Below, in pieces: positions 1 through 5,496 of a stretch of 8,656 nucleotides of DNA. The position numbers and the translations under genes are program-made. The notes under the pieces were generated by a model. The model did not search any database. It saw only the letters and a list, made by a program, of their open reading frames with translations, and had not been told where the DNA came from. The number at the start of each line of letters is the position of its first letter. Position 1 is the stretch's first letter. This stretch comes from Pseudomonadota bacterium. GTDB taxonomy: Bacteria > Pseudomonadota > Gammaproteobacteria > Burkholderiales > Burkholderiaceae_B. The stretch spans positions 1 through 8,656 of the forward strand of contig JAEYVD010000586.1 in the NCBI GenBank assembly GCA_023432075.1, written 5' to 3'.

Positions 1-1
1 C

Positions 2-280
2 GACCTGAGCCGCGTGCTGCAAGGCGTGATCGCGGGCATCGGCTTTCTGGGGGCGGGCGCCATCATCAAGCTGGGCGCCGAGCGCGAAATCCACGGGCTG
101 ACGACATCGGCCAGCATCTGGATGACCGCCGCCATCGGCGTGGCCGCCGGCATGGGCCGCGAGGCCACCGCCGTGGTCAGCACCTTGATGGCGCTTTTCG
201 TGCTGGCCGTGCTGCGGCGCGTCGAAGCGCGGATTTCTGAAAAGCAGGCAAAGCCTGTGATTTCCACGGACGACAAGTAG
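2..280 (+). CDS. MgtC/SapB family membrane protein, C-terminal part (5' end outside window)
   Basis: The reading frame is open from the left edge, so only the last 92 codons are present; the internal GTG at 14 is not taken as the start. The visible part begins DLSRVLQGVIAGIGFLGAGAI, the hallmark of the MgtC/SapB/YhiD family: a glycine-rich membrane helix after a conserved Arg and Gln-Gly. It is followed by the family's LTTSASIW segment and two more hydrophobic helices, the last ending in VLRRVEARI. The protein stops about 15 residues after the last helix. It therefore lacks the long C-terminal ACT-like domain of Salmonella MgtC and resembles the short SapB/YhiD type. The family sits in the inner membrane; MgtC is tied to magnesium limitation and control of ATP synthase, but the role of the short members is unclear. 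It is convergent with the SDR gene. Confidence 0.9.
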   Translation, partial: DLSRVLQGVIAGIGFLGAGAIIKLGAEREIHGLTTSASIWMTAAIGVAAGMGREATAVVSTLMALFVLAVLRRVEARISEKQAKPVISTDDK

Positions 281-300
281 CCGTCGCGCATTGCGGGCGT

Positions 301-321
301 GGCCGGATGCCGGTGCCGGCC
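301..321. terminator. Candidate hairpin downstream of the MgtC-family gene
   Basis: A 6-bp perfect stem (GGCCGG at 301-306 with CCGGCC at 316-321) encloses a 9-base loop, 20 bases past the stop codon of the plus-strand gene. No T-run follows, so it is not a classical intrinsic terminator. GC-rich genomes often show such stems by chance, hence the low confidence. Confidence 0.3.
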
Positions 322-335
322 GGTCACACGCTTGC

Positions 336-360
336 CGGGCGGCGCGCTAGCTGCCGCCCG
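336..360. terminator. Candidate hairpin across the SDR stop codon
   Basis: An 8-bp perfect stem (CGGGCGGC at 336-343 with GCCGCCCG at 353-360) has a 9-base loop that contains the stop codon of the minus-strand SDR gene. It lies between two convergent genes and could end transcription from either side. There is no U-tract on either strand. Confidence 0.4.
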
Positions 361-1093
361 ACACCTCGATGAACGACCCGCTGGTATAACCGGCCTCGTC
401 CGAAAATAGCCACATCACCGCCCCTGCCACTTCTTCCACCGTGCCGCCGCGGCGCAGCGGAATGACGCTTTTCAGCCGGTCCACGCGGCCCGGTTCACCG
501 CCGCTGGCGTGCATCTCGGTGTAGATCGTGCCCGGCCGCACCCCATTCACACGGATGCCTTCGGGCGCGACTTCCTTGGACAGGCCAATGGTCAGCGTGT
601 CCATCGCGCCCTTGGACGCGGCGTAATCCACGTATTCGTTGGGCGATCCCAGCCGCGCCGCGGCCGACGACACGTTGACGATGGCGCCGCCCTGGCCGCC
701 GTGGCGCGGCGACATCCGCCGCACGGCTTCGCGCGCGCAGAGGAATGCCCCGACCACGTTGGTGGACAGCACCCGGTGCAATCGGGCGGCATCCATCTCT
801 TCAACGCGCATCTGCTTTTCCAGGATGCCGGCATTGTTGACCAGCGCGTCGATGCGGCCCAGGCGCTCGTCCAGCGTGCGGAACATGCGCACCACCTGAT
901 CCTCGTCGGCCACGTCAGCCTGGATGGCAACTGCCCTGCCGCCGCCGCGCACGATATCGTCCACCACCGCCTGCGCTGCATCGGCATTGGCGTGGTAATT
1001 GACGCCGACCGCGTAGCCGCGGCGGGCGGCCAGTTTGGCGATGGCGGCGCCGATGCCGCGGCTGCCGCCGGTGACCAGCATGACTTTGGACAT
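347..1093 (-). CDS. ygfF: YgfF-like NAD(P)-dependent short-chain dehydrogenase/reductase
   Basis: A 248-residue classical SDR with a Rossmann fold, expected to be a soluble NAD(P)-dependent oxidoreductase acting on an alcohol or carbonyl substrate that is not known. Visible motifs are the nucleotide-binding TGGSRGIG (residues 8-15), NNAG (86-89), the active-site Asn (N112), the catalytic Ser (S143, in VNVSS), and Y157 and K161 in YAASK. Long stretches, such as VNVSSAAARLGSPNEYVDYA and YTEMHASGGEPGRVDR, match E. coli YgfF as I remember it, which also has about 247 residues. The start chosen is the ATG at 1093, which has a perfect AGGAGG five bases upstream. A longer in-frame GTG at 1117 adds eight residues but would put that Shine-Dalgarno inside the gene. 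It lies 42 bases downstream of the cupin gene on the same strand, so the two are probably co-transcribed. YgfF itself has no well-established substrate. Confidence 0.93.
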   Translation of the reverse strand: MSKVMLVTGGSRGIGAAIAKLAARRGYAVGVNYHANADAAQAVVDDIVRGGGRAVAIQADVADEDQVVRMFRTLDERLGRIDALVNNAGILEKQMRVEEMDAARLHRVLSTNVVGAFLCAREAVRRMSPRHGGQGGAIVNVSSAAARLGSPNEYVDYAASKGAMDTLTIGLSKEVAPEGIRVNGVRPGTIYTEMHASGGEPGRVDRLKSVIPLRRGGTVEEVAGAVMWLFSDEAGYTSGSFIEVSGGS

Positions 1094-1098
1094 GGTTT

Positions 1099-1104
1099 CC
1101 TCCT
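1099..1104 (-). promoter_or_regulatory. Consensus Shine-Dalgarno of the SDR gene
   Basis: AGGAGG on the minus strand, five bases before the ATG at 1093. It is the strongest ribosome binding site in the window and fixes the SDR start at 1093 rather than at the upstream GTG at 1117. Confidence 0.85.
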
Positions 1105-1135
1105 GTTGGGGCGTCACGTTAGCAAAGCTCCGCGT

Positions 1136-1504
1136 TCAGATCCATACGTCGTTGGGGGCGCGGCGCTCACCGCCCGCGTCGCCCGTGTTCGCAACGCCGC
1201 GCGGCTCGATCAGCATGAGCTGCACCTCTTCCGGCGCACAGGGCTTGTGCTCGACGCCCTTGGGAATCACCGTCATTTCGCCGGGGCCCAGGTCGATCTC
1301 GCCATCGCGCAGCGCGATCCGCAGCCGGCCGGCGATGACGATGAACGTCTCGTCCGTATCGGCGTGCGCGTGCCAGACGAAATCGCCTTTCAGCTTGACG
1401 AGCTTGAACTGGTAGTCGTTCATCTCGGCGATGACCTTGGGCATCCAGTGGTCGTGGATGAGGGCCAGTTTGGCGGCCAGATTGATGGGGGCGGGAGCGG
1501 ACAT
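1136..1504 (-). CDS. Small single-domain cupin protein
   Basis: A 122-residue protein made almost entirely of one cupin beta-barrel. Motif 1 is GDFVWHAHADTDETFIVIAG (residues 40-59), supplying H45, H47 and E52 as metal ligands. Motif 2 is GEMTVIPKGVEHKP (75-88), supplying H86. The ligand set is complete, so a bound divalent metal is likely. The overall shape resembles the YdbB-like cupin subfamily, whose function is not established; it could be an enzyme or a small-molecule binder. The ATG at 1504 is chosen because the family domain begins soon after it. An in-frame extension to 1576 would add 24 arginine-rich residues that look like translated leader. Only a weak AGG precedes the start. The gene is followed after 42 bases by the SDR gene and preceded by about 100 bases carrying two dyads, so it is probably the first gene of a two-gene unit. 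Confidence 0.9.
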   Translation of the reverse strand: MSAPAPINLAAKLALIHDHWMPKVIAEMNDYQFKLVKLKGDFVWHAHADTDETFIVIAGRLRIALRDGEIDLGPGEMTVIPKGVEHKPCAPEEVQLMLIEPRGVANTGDAGGERRAPNDVWI

Positions 1505-1505
1505 G

Positions 1506-1557
1506 GCGTTGCCTAGGGATGGGAGAACCCCCACGATACGGCCATGCCGGGCAACGC
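1506..1557 (-). promoter_or_regulatory. Leader inverted repeat covering the cupin ribosome binding site
   Basis: A perfect 8-bp inverted repeat: GCGTTGCC at 1506-1513 and GGCAACGC at 1550-1557, 36 bases apart. On the minus-strand transcript the 3' arm ends one base before the cupin ATG and includes the only SD-like AGG. The interior can form small GC-rich stems. If transcription begins upstream of 1557, the folded leader would hide the start. This is a sequence observation; function is inferred. Confidence 0.35.
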
Positions 1558-1559
1558 GT

Positions 1560-1577
1560 CTTGTACGATCGAGCAAG
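1560..1577. promoter_or_regulatory. 18-bp near-palindrome upstream of the cupin gene (candidate operator)
   Basis: CTTGnnCGATCGnnCAAG, symmetric at 14 of 18 positions, centred about 65 bases before the cupin ATG and between the AraC-family gene and the cupin gene. The position suits an operator for the cupin-SDR unit. I could not place a convincing -35/-10 pair beside it. AraC-family proteins more often bind direct repeats, so the neighbouring AraC protein is not the obvious ligand. Confidence 0.35.
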
Positions 1578-1605
1578 TTTGCCGGGCCCGCCCCGGCGCC
1601 GCCCC

Positions 1606-2415
1606 TCAGGCGTGCAGCATCCGCCGCCAGCGGTCGGGCGCCATGCCGTAGGCCTGCACGTGGCGGCGCGTCAGATGGCTTTGATCGGTGAACCCTGCAT
1701 CGATGGCCGCCCGCGCCAGCGGATGGCCTGCGGCGATGAGGCGGCGAGCGAGGTCCAGGCGCCGCAACATCACGTAGCGGTACGGGCTGGTGCCGAAGAG
1801 CGCGCGGAAATCGCGCGACAGGCTCCAGCGGTCCGTGTCCGCGGCGCGCGCCATATCATCCAGCGAGATCGGCTGTTCCAGCGACGCATGGATGTAATGC
1901 CGCGCGCGCTCGGCGGCAACGTAGTCCGGCGTGCGCCGGCCCGTCTTGCGTCCCGCGGCGGCGCACAAGGCGTGCGCCAGTTCATACAGCGCGTCGTCTT
2001 CCTGCAGCGGATCGATGGCCTGGCCCGTGGCCTGCAGCAGCGCGCCGCTTGCGGCGTATAGCCGCGGGTCGGCGCTGATGCCGTCGCGGATGAACGGCAG
2101 CGGACGGCCGCCCAGGATCTGCTGGATGAGCGCCGGCTCGACGTAGATCATGCGGTAATGAAAGCCCGCGTCGGTGCCCGCCTGGCCGTCGTGAGCCTCG
2201 TCCGGATGCAGCACGATGGTGCCGCCCGGCAGGCTGTGCTGCATCCCGCGCCGGTAGTGAAAGCTCTGCACCCCGGCGAGCGTGCGGCCGATGGCGTACG
2301 TATCGTGACGGTGCATGTCGTAGCCATGTCCCCCAAAATACGCTTCGATGCGCTCGACCCGGCTGGACGGCGCGGCGCGCCGGATCCAGTCCTTGCAGAG
2401 CGCATGGCGGGGCAT
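1606..2415 (-). CDS. AraC-family transcriptional regulator with N-terminal cupin sensor
   Basis: A 269-residue DNA-binding regulator. Residues about 20-110 form an AraC-type ligand-binding cupin (YDMHRHDTYAIGRTLAGVQ, then PGGTIVLHPDEAHDG). Residues about 170-267 are the two-helix-turn-helix AraC domain: first HTH at about 184-205 (ISLDDMARAADTDRWSLSRDF), second at about 232-255 (PLARAAIDAGFTDQSHLTRR), ending in the conserved GMAPDRWRR. Length is normal for the family. The ATG at 2415 has only a poor ribosome binding site, but it lies 16 bases after the stop of the VOC gene, so translational coupling is plausible. It precedes the cupin-SDR pair on the same strand, and candidate targets are its immediate neighbours. 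The inducer cannot be told from sequence. Confidence 0.93.
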   Translation of the reverse strand: MPRHALCKDWIRRAAPSSRVERIEAYFGGHGYDMHRHDTYAIGRTLAGVQSFHYRRGMQHSLPGGTIVLHPDEAHDGQAGTDAGFHYRMIYVEPALIQQILGGRPLPFIRDGISADPRLYAASGALLQATGQAIDPLQEDDALYELAHALCAAAGRKTGRRTPDYVAAERARHYIHASLEQPISLDDMARAADTDRWSLSRDFRALFGTSPYRYVMLRRLDLARRLIAAGHPLARAAIDAGFTDQSHLTRRHVQAYGMAPDRWRRMLHA

Positions 2416-2431
2416 GGCGACAGGTCCGTGT

Positions 2432-2824
2432 TCAGGCCGGCTGCTTCAACTGCACCAGCACGAACTCATTGCCGTACAGGTCGATGAAATGCGCGTAGGC
2501 CGCGGTTTCCTCGTGCACGGGTTCGCGGGTAAAGCGCACGCCCTTGGCCGCGAAGTGGGCGTGATCGCGCAGCACGTCGTCCGTGTAGAACACGCCCACC
2601 GGCTGGCCGCCAGTCTGGTCGCCCACGCGATCGCGCTGCGCCTGCGTCTGGGCCTGCAGCAGCCACACGCCTACCGAAGGCTGATCGTGCAGGCGCAGGT
2701 GCACATAGCGCTGCTGGCCGACAGGCATATCGACGGACACCTCCATCCCGAGCTTGTCGCGGTAGAAGGCAATGGCGGTGTCGTAGTCGTTTACAAGCAG
2801 GACGAGACGGCCCAGCGTGTGCAT
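2432..2824 (-). CDS. VOC-fold (glyoxalase/bleomycin-resistance superfamily) protein
   Basis: A 130-residue protein with the two beta-alpha-beta-beta-beta modules of the vicinal oxygen chelate superfamily: LVLLVNDYDTAIAFYRDKLGMEV at about 7-29, and VGVFYTDDVLRDHAHFAAKGVRFTREP followed by HFIDLYGNEFVLVQ at about 76-125. The superfamily includes metal-dependent lyases, dioxygenases and drug-binding proteins. In glyoxalase I the first strand carries a metal-binding His; here the equivalent position appears to be Arg (R6). The last-strand Glu (E120) is kept. A classical glyoxalase I role is therefore doubtful, and a dioxygenase-like or binding role is possible. It overlaps no other gene, lies 16 bases upstream of the AraC gene on the same strand and 60 bases downstream of the FGE-like gene, and most likely shares a transcript with the AraC regulator. 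Confidence 0.9.
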   Translation of the reverse strand: MHTLGRLVLLVNDYDTAIAFYRDKLGMEVSVDMPVGQQRYVHLRLHDQPSVGVWLLQAQTQAQRDRVGDQTGGQPVGVFYTDDVLRDHAHFAAKGVRFTREPVHEETAAYAHFIDLYGNEFVLVQLKQPA

Positions 2825-2884
2825 GTCAGGTTTCTCTTCAAGTGGATCGTGCGGCCATGCTAACCCACCAGGAAGTCTTTTTCT

Positions 2885-3886
2885 TCAGTCGGCGGCGTGG
2901 GCTTCGCGCACGAGGCGCACGCCGACCAGCGGATAGCGTGTTTCCTGCGTGTTCCAGTTGCGGTACGACGCGCGCGTGTACAGCGCCCAGGTGTGCCATG
3001 AGCCGCCGCGCCGCACGCGCACATTGCCGCTGTCCGGACCCTGCGGGTCGTCCGTGGGGGAGTTGGCGTAGTAGTTCTCGCCGTACCAGTCCGACACCCA
3101 TTCCCAGGCATTGCCGTGCATGTCGTACAGGCCGAATGCATTGGGCGCGTAGCTGGCGACAGGCGCGGTGAAGGTGTTGCCGTCGTGGCGGGGCGAGGCG
3201 AAGGCCTGCCATTTTGGCCACAACGGGCTGGCGTCGGCATCAAAGCCGTTGCCCACGTCCGGCATCGCGGCCGGGTCGTCGCCGTTGTGGTAGCGGGTGC
3301 GCGTGCCCGCGCGGCAGGCGTATTCCCATTCGGCCTCGGTGGGCAGGCGGTATACACGGCCCTCCGTCTTCGTCAGCCACTGCGCCAGCGCGGTGGCGTC
3401 GTTCCAGCTGATGTTCACGACCGGGTGATCGTCGCCCTGCGCGAATCCGGGGTTGCGCCACGAATACCGGCGGTCGCGGCCTTCGAAGGCGTCGCCCGAG
3501 GCAGACGTGTCCGGGTCGTACGCGGCGTTGTAGCCGTAGCCGCCCGTGCCGTCGGCTTCGGACTCCGGCACGTAGCCGGACGCTTCGAGAAATCGGCGGA
3601 ACTGGCCCACCGTGACTTCGGTGCGTTCCAGATAGAACGGGCGCGTGATGCGGACGGTGTGCACCGGCGCTTCGTCAAAGAGCTGGGCGTAGCGCTCGGG
3701 CGGATACTGCGGATAGGCGGCGGCGAGCGTGCGGGGGTCTTCGTCGCTGCCCATCTGGAACGTGCCCGCGGGGACGCGCACGAACGTCATGCCCAGCGAG
3801 TTCTCGATGATGTCGGGCGGCGTGGCCGCCAGGACGGGCGCGCAGGTCAGGGTGCAGAAAAGGGCGATGGCGGTGCGGGTACGCAT
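2885..3886 (-). CDS. Secreted FGE-sulfatase (SUMF1) domain protein lacking the catalytic cysteines
   Basis: A 333-residue protein. Residues 1-20 are a Sec signal peptide (MRTRTAIALFCTLTCAPVLA, likely cleaved near residue 20 or 21), which decides the ATG at 3886; a 49-residue upstream in-frame extension would bury the signal. The rest is one FGE-sulfatase domain: NSLGMTFVRVPAGTFQMGSD (29-48), RTEVTVGQFRRFLEASGY (88-105), HPVVNISWNDA (154-164), YRLPTEAEWEYACRAGT (179-195), APNAFGLYDMHGNAWEWVSDW (247-267), RRGGSW (292-297) and YPLVGVRLVR (318-327). True formylglycine-generating enzymes have two copper-binding Cys after GGSW (LCHxSYC); here these positions are T299 and T304. It is therefore unlikely to oxidise sulfatase cysteines. 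Family members without these cysteines (for example PvdO- and EgtB-like proteins) have other roles. No sulfatase is nearby. Likely periplasmic. Confidence 0.92.
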   Translation of the reverse strand: MRTRTAIALFCTLTCAPVLAATPPDIIENSLGMTFVRVPAGTFQMGSDEDPRTLAAAYPQYPPERYAQLFDEAPVHTVRITRPFYLERTEVTVGQFRRFLEASGYVPESEADGTGGYGYNAAYDPDTSASGDAFEGRDRRYSWRNPGFAQGDDHPVVNISWNDATALAQWLTKTEGRVYRLPTEAEWEYACRAGTRTRYHNGDDPAAMPDVGNGFDADASPLWPKWQAFASPRHDGNTFTAPVASYAPNAFGLYDMHGNAWEWVSDWYGENYYANSPTDDPQGPDSGNVRVRRGGSWHTWALYTRASYRNWNTQETRYPLVGVRLVREAHAAD

Positions 3887-4046
3887 GGGTGTCCGACGGG
3901 TTGTGCCAGAGGGTGCGCCATAGTAGGGCCGCCGCCCGGGCGCCGCCAGACATGGTGAACCCTCATGTTGCAGGCATCGGACGGCCAGCATGCGCGTGCT
4001 GCCAAGTCGCAGCAAGGCGTGCGGCCACGTCATGGCCGCCGCGCGC
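3887..4046. other. 160-bp intergenic region between alkB and the FGE-like gene
   Basis: The longest gene-free stretch in the window. It must hold the start region of the minus-strand FGE-like gene unless that gene is read from alkB. Apart from the hairpin next to alkB I see no clear -35/-10 pair, operator or small gene. An ORF continues in from the FGE-like gene, but its translation has no conserved look. Confidence 0.5.
4021..4039 (-). terminator. Candidate terminator hairpin after alkB
   Basis: A 7-bp perfect GC-rich stem (GCGGCCA at 4021-4027 with TGGCCGC at 4033-4039) has a 5-base loop and begins 7 bases after the alkB stop codon on the minus strand. The position and tight loop suit a transcription terminator, but only a weak T-containing stretch follows, so a Rho-independent mechanism is uncertain. 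Confidence 0.5.
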
Positions 4047-4706
4047 TTAACCCGCCTTGCGGATCGTGAAGTTGATGCGCTGGCTGCCCAGCCGCGGATG
4101 CGGCAGGTCTTTCAGCGGCATCACGCCATGAAACCGCAGGCGGTCCACGCCGCCCCACACGACGACATCGCCATGAAACAGCGGCACCCGCGTGGCTCGG
4201 TCCGCGCGGTCGTCGCCGCCGAACAGAAACACTGCCGGCATGCCAAGCGACACGGAGACAATGGGCGCGCCGTAATCGCGTTCGTTGCGGTCCTGATGCA
4301 GCGACAGACGAGAGCCGGGCGCGTAACGGTTGACCAGGCACGCATCCGGCGCGAAGTCCGCAAAGCCGGCTTCCCGCGCCGCGTCCTCGGCCAGCTGCCT
4401 GAAGGCCGGCGGCATGGCCGGCCAGGGTTGGCCCGACACGGGGTCGATGCGGCTATAGCGGTAGCCGCGGGCATCCGTCGTCCAACCCAGCTCGCCGCAA
4501 TTGGTCAGCGCCACCGACATCGTGTAGCCGCCGGGCGTCTGCATGTGGCGAAACGGGGCCTGCGCGATCACGTCGTTCACGCCGGCCAGCAGCGCGTCCA
4601 CGGCGGGCAGTGCAAACCCGCGCAACACCACCGATTGCGGGCCAAGCGCCACGCGGCCGTGCTGGGCGGGATCCTCGCCGCCGAATAGATCCAGGGTCGA
4701 GGTCAT
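4047..4706 (-). CDS. alkB: AlkB, Fe(II)/2-oxoglutarate-dependent DNA/RNA oxidative demethylase
   Basis: A 219-residue cytosolic repair enzyme that removes methyl groups such as 1-methyladenine and 3-methylcytosine by oxidation, releasing formaldehyde. It shows the diagnostic AlkB blocks: MSVALTNCGELGWTTDARGY (63-82), PDACLVNRYAPGSRLSLHQD (120-139), APIVSVSLGMPAVFLFGG (147-164), HGDVVVWGG (178-186) and the C-terminal RINFTIRKAG. Iron ligands are H137, D139 and H193; 2-oxoglutarate contacts are N126 and Y128 (NRY), R210 and R216. Each corresponds to a residue in E. coli AlkB (H131, D133, H187, N120, Y122, R204, R210). Length matches the E. coli enzyme (216). The ATG at 4706 follows the stop of the upstream oxygenase by a single base (TGA-C-ATG) with no strong Shine-Dalgarno, so translation is probably coupled. 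No ada gene lies in the window, and I see no Ada-box-like promoter. Confidence 0.97.
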   Translation of the reverse strand: MTSTLDLFGGEDPAQHGRVALGPQSVVLRGFALPAVDALLAGVNDVIAQAPFRHMQTPGGYTMSVALTNCGELGWTTDARGYRYSRIDPVSGQPWPAMPPAFRQLAEDAAREAGFADFAPDACLVNRYAPGSRLSLHQDRNERDYGAPIVSVSLGMPAVFLFGGDDRADRATRVPLFHGDVVVWGGVDRLRFHGVMPLKDLPHPRLGSQRINFTIRKAG

Positions 4707-4707
4707 G

Positions 4708-5421
4708 TCATACCGCGTCGTGAAAGATGATGCCCAGCGTGTGGCGCCGCCCCGTGCGCAGTTCGCTCACGCCGTGGCGCATGGCCGCCTTGCGCCATCC
4801 GCGCACGCCTGCGACGGGTCGCTGGTTCACCGTGAAGATCAGCGCGTCGCCTTGTTGCAAGGGCAGCACGTCGGCGCGCTGTTCGCGGCTGCTGGTCTCG
4901 GTCATGACGAATTCGCCGCCCGTGAAGTCCACCCCGGGCGCCGACAGCAAGAGCGCCACCTGCAACGGAAAGACGTGTTCGCCGTAAAGGTCCTGATGCA
5001 GGCAGTTGTAGTCGCCCGGTCCGTACTGCAGGATCAGCGGCGTCGGCCGGCGCTGTCCGGCCGCGTGGCACCGCGCCAGAAAGTCGGTGTGGTCTGCCGG
5101 GTACTGCACGTTGATTCCCATCTGGTGGTTCCAGCGGTTGGCGATGGGCGCCAGCCGGGCATACAGCGCGCCGCGCAACCGGGCAATCGGGCCGGGCAAG
5201 GGGTAGCGGAAATACTTGTATTCGCCGCGTCCGAATCCGTGGCGCGCCATCACGACACGGCTGCGGTAACGATCGTCCTGGCCGTACGCATTGGACAGCA
5301 CGTGGCACTGGGCGGGCGTCAGCAAGGCGGGCAGGATGGCGTTGCCATGCGCGTCGAGGTTTTCGGCGGCGCGGGTCCAGTCTTGCTGCGCGAGCAAGGC
5401 GTCGGCGGGCGTCAGAGGCAT
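4708..5421 (-). CDS. 2OG-Fe(II) oxygenase, DUF2086 (PF09859)-like, paired with AlkB
   Basis: A 237-residue predicted Fe(II)/2-oxoglutarate dioxygenase. The core jelly-roll lies in the C-terminal half: RPTPLILQYGPGDYNCLHQD (125-144) supplies the H142/D144 pair, GDALIFTVNQRPV follows, and RHGVSELRTGRRHTLGIIFHD (215-235) supplies the distal His (most likely H216) and the Arg (about R226) that would hold 2-oxoglutarate. From memory this layout and length match DUF2086/PF09859, a family predicted to act on damaged nucleic acid but, as far as I know, not biochemically defined. The ATG at 5421 gives the domain's usual length; a longer in-frame start at 5478 adds 19 residues and cannot be excluded, since neither has a clear Shine-Dalgarno. 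Its stop is one base before the alkB start, and it follows clsC by 75 bases. A related prolyl-hydroxylase-like activity is the alternative. Confidence 0.88.
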   Translation of the reverse strand: MPLTPADALLAQQDWTRAAENLDAHGNAILPALLTPAQCHVLSNAYGQDDRYRSRVVMARHGFGRGEYKYFRYPLPGPIARLRGALYARLAPIANRWNHQMGINVQYPADHTDFLARCHAAGQRRPTPLILQYGPGDYNCLHQDLYGEHVFPLQVALLLSAPGVDFTGGEFVMTETSSREQRADVLPLQQGDALIFTVNQRPVAGVRGWRKAAMRHGVSELRTGRRHTLGIIFHDAV

Positions 5422-5496
5422 GATGAAAACAGGGAGTATCACTGCGTCCAGTCTACGCCGTGCGTGTACGCCAGCCACTCCGCTTGTTGCGGCCGC

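Noticed and set aside
1094..1117. Longer SDR start at the GTG at 1117
   Set aside because: A perfect AGGAGG lies directly before the ATG at 1093, and the Rossmann motif begins at the expected distance from that Met.
509..1516. 335-codon open frame on the plus strand opposite the SDR and cupin genes
   Set aside because: It spans two unrelated genes antisense, has no recognisable motif and has typical shadow composition (His/Arg/Gly/Ala-rich).
2885..3886. Calling the FGE-domain protein a sulfatase-modifying enzyme
   Set aside because: The two catalytic Cys positions after GGSW are Thr, and no sulfatase gene is present.
3116..3958. 280-codon plus-strand frame opposite the FGE-like gene
   Set aside because: Antisense to a gene with seven conserved family motifs; the translation is low-complexity Arg/Gly/Val with no domain.
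3887..4033. Upstream extension of the FGE-like gene to an ATG at 4033
   Set aside because: The extension would put the signal peptide at residues 50-70, and its sequence shows no conserved pattern.
5422..5478. Longer start of the 2OG oxygenase at 5478
   Set aside because: The extra 19 residues are not needed for the fold and look like translated leader. Kept as a possibility because no clear Shine-Dalgarno supports either start.
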